DNA of 64,000 nucleotides from PCC-9228 sp964477525 (GTDB lineage Bacteria > Cyanobacteriota > Cyanobacteriia > Cyanobacteriales > PCC-9228): the NCBI GenBank assembly GCA_964477525.1, contig CAYZHY010000003.1, positions 1 through 64,000 of the forward strand, written 5' to 3'. How positions within the stretch are numbered: the stretch's first letter is position 1; each line of letters begins with the position of its first letter. The position numbers and the translations under genes are program-made. The notes under the pieces were generated by a model, which worked only from the letters and a program-made list of their open reading frames with translations, had not been told where the DNA came from and searched no databases. Positions 24,074 to 33,424 of the stretch are shown piece by piece.

Positions 24074-24595
24074 TTAAGGGTGGCAGTAGGCATTCATTTC
24101 TGCTGCGATCGCATCGGCTTTTTCGGCAGCTTTTTCGGCTTGCTGGCTGGCTTGTTCCACGCGGTTTTTCGCTTGTTGGACCTGTTGGCGTCCGGATTTG
24201 TCAGCGCGGGCCTGTTGGGCGCTATCCAGGGCTGTGCTGGTGGTGGCGAAGGCATCGCTGATATCGCTATAAATTTTGGCAAAACGATCGCGGTAGGTTT
24301 TCAGCTGCTGGTCGGATAGTTCCACAGCTTTCAATTCTTTTACCAAGGCATCCAATTCTTGGGAAATTTGGGCGGTGGATTGGGGCGTTTGCTTGTCAAA
24401 CTCGCGCATGAGTGCGTGTCCTGTGTCAATTTTGTCGATCAAACGGTTGCATTGGCTAATTCTGGATTCTCCGCATGCTGTTAGGATCGCTGCTGCTGTC
24501 ACCAAAATCGGGGACAAACGATGGAAAATTGTATGCTTGGCAAAGCTGTTGTTTGATGTATTTACTGCTGACATCTCCAATTTATTGGGTAGCAT
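24074..24595 (-). CDS. Probable lipoprotein with a coiled-coil body
   Basis: A 173-residue protein. A hydrophobic N-terminal segment ends in the lipobox L-T-A-C (Cys near residue 41), so export and lipid attachment are likely. The rest is heptad-like and Ala/Gln/Lys rich, with many A-x-x-A-x-x-A patterns that indicate long helices. ATGs at 24595 and 24574 are both possible starts. It lies 24 bp downstream of the adenylate cyclase gene and may share its transcript. Confidence 0.65.
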   Translation of the reverse strand: MLPNKLEMSAVNTSNNSFAKHTIFHRLSPILVTAAAILTACGESRISQCNRLIDKIDTGHALMREFDKQTPQSTAQISQELDALVKELKAVELSDQQLKTYRDRFAKIYSDISDAFATTSTALDSAQQARADKSGRQQVQQAKNRVEQASQQAEKAAEKADAIAAEMNAYCHP

Positions 24596-24619
24596 CGTGC
24601 GTTTGGGGATGGCTAGCTG

Positions 24620-26281
24620 TTAGCCATCGTTTTCCCGTTCGTCCATCATTCCGGTTTCTTCACGAACCAGGGTGGTATGTTCTCGCATTCCTTGTACTTG
24701 GTAAATGGGAATCGGCGCAAGTTTGCCTTTGACGCGAACGGATTCTCTGGCTTCGACCGAAACGCGATCGCTACAGTAATCTAAAGTGGATTGGCTAATG
24801 AGGATTTCGTTAGGTTTGGCTAACTCGCACAACCTAGAAGCCACGTTTACAGCATCTCCAATTACTGTATACTGTAAAGTTTGGGAAGAACCAATAGCAC
24901 CAGCAATTACCGAACCAGTATTTACGCCAATGCCCACTTGAATGGGTTCCAAGTTATTGGCCATGCGTTCGTTATTAAATTCTTTGAGGGCTTCTAGCAT
25001 ATCCAACGCACAAGACACGGCTCGCAAGGGAGCATCCGACATGGAAACGGGGGCACCAAACAAACCGATAATTTCATCGCCGACATATTTATCTAGGGTC
25101 CCCCCATGTTGAAACAAAACATCTACCATGACTTCAAAATAAGCGTTGAGGGTGCTAACCATGTCTTCAGGGGGATGGCGTTCGCTCATAGCCGTGAAGC
25201 CGCGAATATCGGCAAATAGCATGGTAACGTTGACGTGGGCACCGGCTTTGTCTAACACCAACGAACCGCTGACAATTTGCTCTACCAAGTTCGGCGACAG
25301 CAAGCGTTGCAGTTGGGCGCGGGTTTCGGCTTCAGTTTGAATTTTTTTGGCGTAGTGGTAATTTTGAATGGCGATCGCGACTTGGGTGGCAATACCGGAA
25401 AATAAAATTAAGTCTTTTTCCGTGAACGCGCCCGTGGTAATGTTGGAATCCATGTGCATGGCCCCCAACATCTGGTCTTGATACAAAAGGGGAACGCACA
25501 TGGTAGAACGAATTCCCTGCATAATAATGCTTTCCGATTTTCGAAAGCGCTCGTCTAGCAGGGCATCAGAACAGAGAACCGCTTGCTTTTTGGTTTTGAC
25601 TTCATCCAGAATGGTGCTGGAGATGTGAATTTCTTCTTCTTCGTTTTTTTGACGGACGAAGCGCGGGATCAAATCATCTTGCTGCGAATCGTACAGCAGG
25701 ATAACCGCTCTCTCGGCCGGAATAATCGCAAAGGTTTCGTCGACGATTTGTTGCAACAGCTGGTCTAGGTTGGTATTGACAAACAGCTTTTGGGATAAAG
25801 CTTGCGCTACCCGCAACTTTTCGTAGTCGGCTTTGAGTGCTTCGATATTGGAAATTTCCGAGACGTGGGGGAAATAATTTTTGGCATCCAGATAACTTTT
25901 CACCTCGCTTTGAACCTGGGATTTGACGGTCACATTCTTGACTTGACCGTCCATTTGTGGGGCTGCTAGCTCAAAGCGCATGGTCGTTTTTCCTAAGGAA
26001 ATGATATCCCCAGGTTTTAAAATTTTTTCTGTTATTTTCTCCCCATTGACGTAGGTGCCATTGAGGCTATTTAAATCTCGTAGTAAATATTTGCCATCTG
26101 CTCCCCTTGTAATTTTGCAATGCAACTTGGAAACAATGCGATCGCGAATCTGGAGAGAATTGCCGGAGTGACGACCGATGGTATTAGAAGATTTTAGTTC
26201 GTACTCCTGTGGTCCATTTCCCCCGACCAGAATTAACTTACCTACCATTGCCACAGGGGTGTTGCGGACATTGCTGTTCAA
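24620..26281 (-). CDS. FHA-GAF class III adenylate cyclase
   Basis: A 553-residue signalling enzyme. Order: FHA domain (about 15-95; I-G-R-H, S-K-L-H-C-K-I, L-N-G-T-Y-V-N-G) that binds phosphothreonine, GAF domain (about 155-310), then a class III nucleotide cyclase (about 340-530). The two metal-binding Asp residues are visible in F-A-D-I-R-G-F and Y-V-G-D-E-I. The Lys before Y-V-G-D and the Asp in V-I-G-D-A-V-N fit ATP rather than GTP, so cAMP is the expected product. The longest frame starts with TTG at 26281, behind GGGGAAG; the ATG at 26248 is the alternative. No receptor or kinase gene is adjacent. Confidence 0.88.
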   Translation of the reverse strand: MNSNVRNTPVAMVGKLILVGGNGPQEYELKSSNTIGRHSGNSLQIRDRIVSKLHCKITRGADGKYLLRDLNSLNGTYVNGEKITEKILKPGDIISLGKTTMRFELAAPQMDGQVKNVTVKSQVQSEVKSYLDAKNYFPHVSEISNIEALKADYEKLRVAQALSQKLFVNTNLDQLLQQIVDETFAIIPAERAVILLYDSQQDDLIPRFVRQKNEEEEIHISSTILDEVKTKKQAVLCSDALLDERFRKSESIIMQGIRSTMCVPLLYQDQMLGAMHMDSNITTGAFTEKDLILFSGIATQVAIAIQNYHYAKKIQTEAETRAQLQRLLSPNLVEQIVSGSLVLDKAGAHVNVTMLFADIRGFTAMSERHPPEDMVSTLNAYFEVMVDVLFQHGGTLDKYVGDEIIGLFGAPVSMSDAPLRAVSCALDMLEALKEFNNERMANNLEPIQVGIGVNTGSVIAGAIGSSQTLQYTVIGDAVNVASRLCELAKPNEILISQSTLDYCSDRVSVEARESVRVKGKLAPIPIYQVQGMREHTTLVREETGMMDERENDG

Positions 26282-26505
26282 AGGTACTTCCCCAATTGGG
26301 GGTCTATCCCTATTGAAACACCAATATGGATTGCTGTCTAGGTATGGCTGGACTTTCTAGTGGCCAAATTCCTCCCAACATGCAAGATCGGGTTTTTGTC
26401 TACTCCGTGTCCGATCGAATTTATTTTCTTGTTCCCTAGTCTCTATCCAACAATGGGCTAAAGTAGGGATCAAGAAGCGTTATCTACTTGTGAACTTAAG
26501 GAATC

Positions 26506-27153
26506 ATGGCACCTTCCTCCTCCATTGCAGTTCGGGAACTCCCTCTCTTTCCACTTCCGGAAGTGGTTTTGTTTCCTGGGAGACCTCTGCCTTTACATAT
26601 TTTTGAGTTTCGCTATCGCATTCTCATGAACACAATTTTGCAAACCGACCGCCGCTTTGGCGTTATCATGTGGGATCCTTCTCGCAACGAAGCGGCTTCT
26701 GTGGGTTGCTGTGCCGAAATCGCCAACTACCAACGGTTGCCTGACGATCGCATGAAAATGCTAACCCTGGGGCAGCAGCGGTTCCGAGTTTTGGAGTACG
26801 TTCGTGAGTATCCCTATCGGGTGGGCTTGGTCGAATGGATAGAAGACGAACCGCCGCAAGGCAATTTGGAACCGATGGCAGAAAAGGTGGAATCCCTCCT
26901 CAAGGATGTGGTTCGCCTTTCCAGCAAGCTCATGGACCAACCCATCGAGCTACCAGACGATATTCCTTCCTTACCTCGGGAACTTTCTTTTTGGATTGCT
27001 AGCAATTTATATGGGGCAGCTTCCGAACAGCAGGCTCTGTTGGAGTTGCAAAATACCCAAGCTCGTTTGGAACGGGAAGAAGAAATTTTAACTTCCACAC
27101 GCAACCATTTGGCGGCGCGTACGGTCCTTAAGGATACTTTTTCCGAACAATAG
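26506..27153 (+). CDS. LON N-terminal substrate-binding domain protein
   Basis: A 215-residue protein holding only the N-terminal domain of Lon protease: E-L-P-L-F-P-L-P-E-V-V-L-F-P-G near residue 10, then L-P-L-H-I-F-E and R-Y-R. The ATPase and peptidase parts are absent. Such stand-alone proteins are usual in cyanobacteria and plants; a substrate-binding or adaptor role is inferred. The C-terminal part is helical and charged. Confidence 0.85.
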   Translation: MAPSSSIAVRELPLFPLPEVVLFPGRPLPLHIFEFRYRILMNTILQTDRRFGVIMWDPSRNEAASVGCCAEIANYQRLPDDRMKMLTLGQQRFRVLEYVREYPYRVGLVEWIEDEPPQGNLEPMAEKVESLLKDVVRLSSKLMDQPIELPDDIPSLPRELSFWIASNLYGAASEQQALLELQNTQARLEREEEILTSTRNHLAARTVLKDTFSEQ

Positions 27154-27214
27154 CACCATAGAAAATTGTTGATATAGCATGTTCCAACCAAACATAAAAA
27201 GTTAATTTCTCTAT

Positions 27215-27241
27215 AGGGGTGAAGCCATATTCGCCCCTTTC
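27215..27241 (+). terminator. Probable terminator of the LON-domain gene
   Basis: AGGGGTGA (27215-27222) pairs with TCGCCCCT (27231-27238), with one G-U pair and an eight-base loop. Only three Ts follow, so efficiency is uncertain. Confidence 0.45.
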
Positions 27242-27267
27242 CCAACTCGATCTATTTGACGATCGCA

Positions 27268-28137
27268 CTAAATAGCCGATGGTTCCGGCCTTAAAGGCTG
27301 TACGGGCAATACGTCGTAGCTGCCAAATAGTTTTAAAACTTCTGTATATTCTCGAATTTCTTCGAGGGCAGATTGTACGGTGCTTTGGTGGCTGTCGGCT
27401 TCCAAATCGATAAAAAACAAATATTCTCCTAGCGATCGCTTGGTGGGTCTCGATTCAATCCGCGATAGGTTGATGCCCCGCTGGGCAAATACCTGTAAGG
27501 GTTTGAGCAAGGCTCCCGGTACGTTGGCAGGGAGGCTGAAAGCTAGGGAAGTATGGCTACCGTGGTTGCCGCTGCTGGAACTGACTACCCAAAATCGCGT
27601 GCAGTTTTCTGGATAATCGTTAATAGCACGAGCCAGAACCGGCAGTTCGTAGAGTTGGGCAGCTCTAACGGAGGCAACTGCGGCAACCATGGGGTCTTGT
27701 TTGGCATGCAAAACGGCTTCCGAAGTCGATTGGGTTGCTACCAACTCGGCTTGGGGAAATTGGGTCGCCAGCCACTCTTGACACTGCGCCAAAGCTTGGG
27801 AATGGGAATACACTTTGCTAATATTTTCCCAACTACTCGCTCGCGAAATTAAACTGTGGGCAATAGGCAAAACCAAGGCTTTGTGAATTTGCAGGCCGTC
27901 TAACTGCCACAAGGTATCTAAGGTGACCGTTACCCCACCTTCGATGGAATTTTCCACAGGTACCACAGCATAAGTTACATCGCCTGCTGCTGCTGCTTGT
28001 AGGGTTTGGGTAATGGTGGCGTTAGCAGATAAATGACAAGAAAATCCCTGGGTCTGTCGCAGGTAATCGGCATAAGCCAACGTGGCGGTTTCTGTATAGG
28101 TTCCTGGCGGTCCCAAATAGGCGATGGATGGGGTCAT
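27268..28137 (-). CDS. pheA: Prephenate dehydratase
   Basis: A 289-residue monofunctional enzyme converting prephenate to phenylpyruvate for phenylalanine. Catalytic-domain marks: G-P-x-G-T-Y-T-E near residue 9, P-V-E-N-S-I-E-G near residue 81, and N-C-T-R-F-W-V-V. An ACT regulatory domain follows (from about residue 195) with N-L-S-R-I-E-S-R-P for phenylalanine feedback. No chorismate mutase part is fused. Convergent with the LON-domain gene. Confidence 0.95.
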   Translation of the reverse strand: MTPSIAYLGPPGTYTETATLAYADYLRQTQGFSCHLSANATITQTLQAAAAGDVTYAVVPVENSIEGGVTVTLDTLWQLDGLQIHKALVLPIAHSLISRASSWENISKVYSHSQALAQCQEWLATQFPQAELVATQSTSEAVLHAKQDPMVAAVASVRAAQLYELPVLARAINDYPENCTRFWVVSSSSGNHGSHTSLAFSLPANVPGALLKPLQVFAQRGINLSRIESRPTKRSLGEYLFFIDLEADSHQSTVQSALEEIREYTEVLKLFGSYDVLPVQPLRPEPSAI

Positions 28138-28465
28138 AGACTTTGCCTTTTTCCTATTTTCCTTGCATCAAGCCCTAAAACGGCAAGCAACGATCCCAAA
28201 TCTGGCGATCGCGGAAATGTCAATAAATTTTTAGATATTGTCGATATCTTTTTCAATTTTCTCAGAAATACAGTAGGATATGAATCAAGATACAATAGCT
28301 TCAGCTTCCTTGGTTGCAAGCCAATCCAACCAACCATGATGTTGGCGGCTATTCAAAAATGACAACCAGGGCTTTCTAAGTATTGTAAAAAAATGTAAAG
28401 CAACGCTATTATAATAGTAGAGAAACATTTTCAAACAACCACCGAATTTACCGCCCTATTCGTCC
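28138..28465. other. Divergent promoter region between pheA and the DUF1997 pair
   Basis: 328 bp without a gene. A perfect -10 box TATAAT lies at 28410-28415, about 50 bp before the DUF1997 start, and TTGTAA at 28383 is too far away to be a normal -35 box. The pheA promoter should lie at the other end. Confidence 0.45.
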
Positions 28466-29059
28466 ATGCTTACAAAATTTTCTGCTACGCAAACGGTCAA
28501 TATCGCGGTCCCAGAGGAAACCATTCCTGTCAGACACTACCTGCGCCAACCACAACGTCTGGTAAAAGCCTTGGTAGAGCCCAGTCGGACCGAACGTCTA
28601 TCGGCGGAATGCTTTCGCCTAAAAATGCGCCCGTTAGATTTTATGTCCCTACGGGTTCAGCCTACTGTAGATATGCGCATTTGGGCAAACGCCAACGGCA
28701 CGGTTCGCTTGAGTTCTGTTGGTTGCGAAATTCGTGGGGTAGAATATATTAATCGCCGTTTTTCTTTAGACTTAATTGGGAAATTGGCTCCCGAAAAACA
28801 CGAAAATGGCATTACCTACCTCAACGGCAGAGCCGAACTTAGCGTGAGCGTTGAAGTACCGCCGCCGCTGAACATGACCCCCAAAGCCGTTTTGGAAACC
28901 ACGGGCAATGGATTGCTCAAAAGCGTTTTGCTGACTATGAAGCAACGTTTGACCCATCATTTTATTGCCGACTACCGACAATGGGCTTTGCAAAGTCAAT
29001 CTCAAAGCAACTCCGAAAGTTCCGTGTTTTCGGCAAACGAACAAGTCATCCAAACATAA
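28466..29059 (+). CDS. DUF1997 family protein, copy 1
   Basis: A 197-residue soluble protein of the DUF1997 family, found in cyanobacteria and chloroplasts. It shows the early Y-L-R-Q-P-x-R-L-V, then F-R-L-K-M-R-P-L-x-F, a V-x-P-x-V-D-M-x-I-W segment and a C-terminal L-L-x-S-V-L-L-T-M-K-Q-R. Family function is unknown. It stands immediately before a paralogue in the same direction. Confidence 0.8.
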   Translation: MLTKFSATQTVNIAVPEETIPVRHYLRQPQRLVKALVEPSRTERLSAECFRLKMRPLDFMSLRVQPTVDMRIWANANGTVRLSSVGCEIRGVEYINRRFSLDLIGKLAPEKHENGITYLNGRAELSVSVEVPPPLNMTPKAVLETTGNGLLKSVLLTMKQRLTHHFIADYRQWALQSQSQSNSESSVFSANEQVIQT

Positions 29060-29265
29060 CTGCCAACAGAATCGCTGATTTTGCTTGCAAGTTTGAAGAG
29101 CGCCTGGTAAGTTCCGTTCGTATCTAATACCGGTAGTCACCGGCGACCTTCGCTCAAAATCCTGTTGTGGAACCCAAAAGTTGTGGCTACCTTTCGATAG
29201 GCGATTCCAGTAGCGATCGCCCCTTCTTATTTTTAAAGAGAAAATTTTTTTTCACCAACCAGGTT

Positions 29266-29814
29266 ATGTATAGTAAGTTTTATGCCTCCCAGGCAGTGGA
29301 ACTGGAAGTTCCCCAACGTCCCTATCCCATCTCTGATTATTTGCGGCAACCACAGGAAGTCGTACGCGCGCTGGGGGACTCTTCCCAGGTAGAACAGCTC
29401 GATCGACATATTTACCGGCTGAAAATGAAGCCCCTCAAATTCTTCATGCTACAAATCGAACCGATTGTAGACTTGAAGATTTGGGCACAAAAAGACGGAA
29501 CTTTGTGCCTGCGTTCTGTCAACTGCCAGCTACGGGGAATCGACCTGAAAGACCACTTTCAATTGCAAGTTAGCGGATATACCACACCCTGTACCAAAAA
29601 CGGACAGACCTATCTCAGTGGTAGTGCCGAGTTGGGATTAAAAATGTACCTACCACCACCGATTTCTTTTATTCCCCAAGCTACCACCCAATCCGCAGGC
29701 AACAACTTGCTAAAAAGCATCCTGCTGCGGATGAAACAAAGTATGATGCACAAACTGATAGCCAACTACAGCAACTGGGCCATTGATAAAGCACAAAAAT
29801 TGGCAACAGCTTGA
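29266..29814 (+). CDS. DUF1997 family protein, copy 2
   Basis: A 182-residue paralogue of the preceding gene, with Y-L-R-Q-P, Y-R-L-K-M-K-P-L-K-F and L-L-K-S-I-L-L-R-M-K-Q in matching positions. The ATG at 29266 aligns with the start of copy 1; the frame is open 33 codons upstream, but that part has no similarity. A 206-bp gap separates the two copies. They are well diverged, so the duplication is old, unlike that of the TerD genes. Confidence 0.8.
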   Translation: MYSKFYASQAVELEVPQRPYPISDYLRQPQEVVRALGDSSQVEQLDRHIYRLKMKPLKFFMLQIEPIVDLKIWAQKDGTLCLRSVNCQLRGIDLKDHFQLQVSGYTTPCTKNGQTYLSGSAELGLKMYLPPPISFIPQATTQSAGNNLLKSILLRMKQSMMHKLIANYSNWAIDKAQKLATA

Positions 29815-29815
29815 A

Positions 29816-31192
29816 CTAATTGCGAGCCAAAACCGTAGTTGGTCCCAACTCGTTTAGGGCAGCTTGCGTATTGGGACCGGCTACGCCATCTACGCTTAAG
29901 TTGCGCGCGGATTGAAAACGGCGAACGGCTGCCTCCGTCATGCGTCCGTAAAATCCAGTGGGGTTCGCTTGGAAAAAGCCTGCTTGCCGCAGTTGGTTTT
30001 GCAGTGCGGTAACTGCTTCGCCAGTATCTCCCCGCTGCAACACCGGCGTGTTGTTGTAAACAGTGGTGCGGTTGGCCGATAAACTTCGCTCAATCGCCGC
30101 TTGGGTGGAACTGTCTACTATCCCATCGACAGTCAAATTGCGCGCGGATTGAAAGCGGCGAACGGCGGTTTCGGTGAGGGGACCGTAGAAGCCAGTAGCA
30201 TTGGCTTGGAAAAAGCCTAACTGCCGCAATTGGTTTTGCAGTTCGGTAACCGCTTCGCCGGTACTTCCCCTTTGTAAAATGTTGGAATTGGTCGAAGGAG
30301 ACGGTGACGGTGCGTTTTGTTTTAGGATATTTTGGGTTTGCATGCCCATCATCCCATCGGGGGTCATGCCCCGGTCGGCTTGAAACCGTTGTACCGCATC
30401 GACAGTTAGCCTACCGTAGTAGCCTGTAGCCGGTGCGTTTAAATATCCTAGCTGTCGTAGTTGATTTTGCAGCCGGACCACTTCTTCTCCCCGGGATCCT
30501 TTGCGTAAAGGCGTGGCAGCATCGCCAGTAGTAGGCGAGGAAAAAGATGCTGCTGGCGGATCGGAAGTTCCAGAAGCGATCGCGCGTTGGGTCTTCGGAC
30601 CAAAAATCCCATCAACAGGTAAACCACGATCGGCTTGGAACTCGCGAACGGCACTTCTGGTAAGATTGCCGTAGTATCCTGTAGCCGTAGCGTTAAAATA
30701 TCCCAGTTCCCGCAAGCGATTTTGTAAGTTTTGGACCGCTTCACCTTGGGAACCCACACGCAAAATTTCTGAGGTCGATGTGGTGTTGGTTGGGGTTGAT
30801 GCTGGTGACGAGGCACGATTGTTGGTGTTCGTATTTAAGGCTGCTTCTGTGCTATCTCCAACTACCCCATCAACGGGCAACCCCCGGTCGGCTTGGAACC
30901 GACGGACGGCCGTTTCGGTGATGGGACCGTAATAGCCAGTGGAACGGGCGTTAAAATAACCCTGGGCTGCCAATCGGTCTTGCAATTGGACTACGTTGCT
31001 GCCTGTATCTCCTGGTTGTAAAAGGGCCCAACTGGGTTTAGCAGCTCCCAACCAGCATACGGAAAACACCAGCGGTACCAAGGCGAGTAAAGCTTTGCTG
31101 CTGAGTTTGGGAAACTGAAAGCCAAGCTGGAGGGTAAGTTGGGAAGGATTTTCCCATGCCAGCACCAAGTGCGTATATGCTAAGTTATCCAT
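29816..31192 (-). CDS. Exported protein with five peptidoglycan-binding repeats
   Basis: A 458-residue protein. An N-terminal signal or anchor segment (about 33-55, ending A-K-P-S-W-A) is followed by five PG_binding_1 domains of about 60-65 residues, separated by Ser/Thr/Asn-rich linkers. Each repeat has G-x-x-G-x-x-V, L-Q-x-x-L, a Gly-aromatic G-Y-Y-G or G-F-Y-G, A-V-x-x-F-Q and D-G. The last two repeats are the most alike. No hydrolase or peptidase domain is attached, so a wall-anchoring or structural role is inferred. Confidence 0.88.
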   Translation of the reverse strand: MDNLAYTHLVLAWENPSQLTLQLGFQFPKLSSKALLALVPLVFSVCWLGAAKPSWALLQPGDTGSNVVQLQDRLAAQGYFNARSTGYYGPITETAVRRFQADRGLPVDGVVGDSTEAALNTNTNNRASSPASTPTNTTSTSEILRVGSQGEAVQNLQNRLRELGYFNATATGYYGNLTRSAVREFQADRGLPVDGIFGPKTQRAIASGTSDPPAASFSSPTTGDAATPLRKGSRGEEVVRLQNQLRQLGYLNAPATGYYGRLTVDAVQRFQADRGMTPDGMMGMQTQNILKQNAPSPSPSTNSNILQRGSTGEAVTELQNQLRQLGFFQANATGFYGPLTETAVRRFQSARNLTVDGIVDSSTQAAIERSLSANRTTVYNNTPVLQRGDTGEAVTALQNQLRQAGFFQANPTGFYGRMTEAAVRRFQSARNLSVDGVAGPNTQAALNELGPTTVLARN

Positions 31193-31325
31193 AATAGGTT
31201 CTAGGTAAAATCAACTCGACTTTAATTCGATTGTAAGTGCTATCAAGGCGTTTGCTGGCAACCGTAACGTTTTGCAAACTCCGAGCGGAAACAATTCACA
31301 AGCTAGATATATCGTCAAGACCACA

Positions 31326-31772
31326 ATGGACCAACATCGAAATACAATTGCTACGGAACAACCAACAGAAGCAGCAGAAGCTTCCAAGTACGGGGAACGT
31401 CAAATTGCCCAAGGGGAGTTGGTGACGTTTCCAAATCCCCGTCCCGGTCGCCGCTATCAGGTGAATATTACCCTGCCGGAGTTTACTTGTAAGTGTCCTT
31501 TTTCCGGCTATCCGGATTTTGCTACGATTTATTTAACCTATACGCCCAACGAACGGGTGGTGGAGTTGAAGGCGATGAAGCTGTATATCAATAGCTATCG
31601 CGATCGCTATATTTCCCACGAAGAGTCGATCAACCAAATTTTGGATGATTTTGTGGCAGCCTGCGATCCTCTAGAGGCCACGATTAAGGGAGATTTTAAT
31701 CCTCGGGGGAACGTGCATACGGTGGTGGAAGTTTCCCACGTGAAAGATTCTCAAGGAGAAGAAGCTGGTTAA
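31326..31772 (+). CDS. queF: NADPH-dependent 7-cyano-7-deazaguanine reductase (QueF)
   Basis: A 148-residue short-type QueF that reduces preQ0 to preQ1 in queuosine synthesis. The nucleophilic Cys is C57 in C-P-F-S-G, with the partner Asp in Y-P-D-F. The E-L-K-x-x-K-L-Y-x-x-S-Y-R-D substrate region follows, and then H-E-E. Start at the ATG 31326; length agrees with other short QueF enzymes. Its stop codon shares a base with the folK start (TAATG). Confidence 0.92.
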   Translation: MDQHRNTIATEQPTEAAEASKYGERQIAQGELVTFPNPRPGRRYQVNITLPEFTCKCPFSGYPDFATIYLTYTPNERVVELKAMKLYINSYRDRYISHEESINQILDDFVAACDPLEATIKGDFNPRGNVHTVVEVSHVKDSQGEEAG

Positions 31773-32260
31773 TGGTATCGCAAGCTGCGATCGCTTTGGG
31801 CAGCAATATCGGTAATTCCCGCAGTATCTTGCAAGAGGCATTGGCGGTTTGTTCCCAACAGTCGGGGATTGCTGTGGTTGCGGCTTCCAGCCAGTATCGA
31901 ACGGCCCCCGTGGGACCGCCCCAACCCGATTATGTCAACAGTTGCGCTCTATTGCAAGTGGAAAAACATACTCCCCAACAGTTGCTGCTGATTTTGTTGG
32001 AAGTAGAACGCCAGTTTGGGCGCATCCGACAGCAAGTTTGGGGACCGCGAACCTTGGATTTGGACTTATTGCTTTTCGACGACCGGATTGTGGAAACTTC
32101 CCAGTTGCAACTTCCCCATCCCCACATGGCAGAAAGAGCCTTTGTCCTGGTTCCTTTGGCAGAAATTGCCCCCCAGTGGGTTCATCCAGTCAGCGATCGC
32201 ACCATCGCCGATTTAGCAGCTCAAATCGATGCGAGTGGCGTTCAACGGTTGTCGGAATGA
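31772..32260 (+). CDS. folK: 2-amino-4-hydroxy-6-hydroxymethyldihydropteridine pyrophosphokinase
   Basis: A 162-residue HPPK transferring pyrophosphate from ATP to the pterin alcohol in folate synthesis. Signatures: A-L-G-S-N-I-G near residue 7, Y-R-T-A-P-V-G-P-P-Q-P-D-Y-x-N, and the catalytic G-P-R-T-L-D-L-D-L-L-L-F. Translation is coupled to queF by the overlapping stop/start, which links two pterin/deazaguanine routes that both start from GTP. Confidence 0.95.
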   Translation: MVSQAAIALGSNIGNSRSILQEALAVCSQQSGIAVVAASSQYRTAPVGPPQPDYVNSCALLQVEKHTPQQLLLILLEVERQFGRIRQQVWGPRTLDLDLLLFDDRIVETSQLQLPHPHMAERAFVLVPLAEIAPQWVHPVSDRTIADLAAQIDASGVQRLSE

Positions 32261-32280
32261 AGGAAATTGGGAATCACCGG

Positions 32281-33207
32281 TCAGGATAAAACTTGCGATC
32301 GCAGGTAGGCAACGGGCAGCGAAAGAAGTTTGCGGGGTTTGGAAACGTAGGCGCGGCGGGAGAAAACGTCGTATTGGTTGCGTTCGATGGCATTGAGAAT
32401 TTGACCGTACAGCATGGAAGCCGCCCAAACCGGGAACCGTGCGTCCGGACTGAGTCGACTAATGCCACTTTCGGCTTGGGCGTAGTATTCCCGCGCTCGT
32501 TGGATTTGAAATTGCATCAAAGCACGCCAACGATCGTCGATAACGCCTTGCATTAAGTCTTTTTCCGTATAGTTAAAACGTGCCAACTCCTGTAAAGGTA
32601 AGTAAATTCGCCCGCGTCTGGCATCTTCGCCCACATCCCGGAGAATATTGGTAAGCTGGTTGGCAATACCGAGAGCGATGGCTTCTTTTACCGGCGGGGA
32701 TTGCGATTGGTGTTGGTACCAAGGGGCCCCGCCATCGCCGGTATCCGTCCCCATAACATCCAACGACATCAATCCTACCGTACCAGCCACCCGATAGCAG
32801 TACAGCTTCAACTGGTCAAAGGTTTCGTAGCGTACCGTTTGCAAATCCATGCGTTGTCCGGCAATCATATCTCGGAAAGGCTGGATATCCAGGGAAAAAC
32901 GCACGATGGTATCCCACAAAGCCAGATCGTAAATATCCTGGGGATGTCCGGCAAACGTTGCTTCCAGTTGCTTTTCCCAGCGATCCAAGCTCTCCGAGGT
33001 AGCTACTTGCGCGTTGTGACCGTCCACCAACTCATCGCTGCGACGACACCAAGCATAAATGGCCCAAATGGCACGCTGCTTGGCAGAATTCATCAACAGC
33101 GTTCCTAAATAAAAGGTCTTGGCATACTTAGCAGTCACATGGCGACATTGTTCGTAAGCTTCTTCCGGGGAAGCTTGGGTTTGAGTACTATCGCTTAGTT
33201 GCAACAT
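32281..33207 (-). CDS. crtB: 15-cis-phytoene synthase
   Basis: A 308-residue enzyme joining two geranylgeranyl diphosphates to phytoene, first step of carotenoid synthesis. The two Asp-rich Mg2+ sites are visible: R-R-S-D-E-L-V-D and D-V-G-E-D-A-R-R-G-R. The ATG at 33207 gives the N-terminus normal for cyanobacteria; the frame is open another 23 codons upstream. It lies downstream of crtP with 217 bp between, the usual cyanobacterial order. Confidence 0.95.
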   Translation of the reverse strand: MLQLSDSTQTQASPEEAYEQCRHVTAKYAKTFYLGTLLMNSAKQRAIWAIYAWCRRSDELVDGHNAQVATSESLDRWEKQLEATFAGHPQDIYDLALWDTIVRFSLDIQPFRDMIAGQRMDLQTVRYETFDQLKLYCYRVAGTVGLMSLDVMGTDTGDGGAPWYQHQSQSPPVKEAIALGIANQLTNILRDVGEDARRGRIYLPLQELARFNYTEKDLMQGVIDDRWRALMQFQIQRAREYYAQAESGISRLSPDARFPVWAASMLYGQILNAIERNQYDVFSRRAYVSKPRKLLSLPVAYLRSQVLS

Positions 33208-33424
33208 TAATGACGTCCCGCTCTGGATAGGCATTCCGCTTTTCAAAGGCTTATCTTTATATATTGTTGGTTCCAAGCATCACCGAGCGAACACCAAATG
33301 GGTTGGGCTTCTCTCCTTATGGGGAGCGAAGCATCCGGTGACCAAAAAAACCGATCGCGCTACGCTCAACAACCCACTCCACCCCTTCCCCCAAAACTCG
33401 GCGAGTAGGGGGAAGTTCCCTTTC

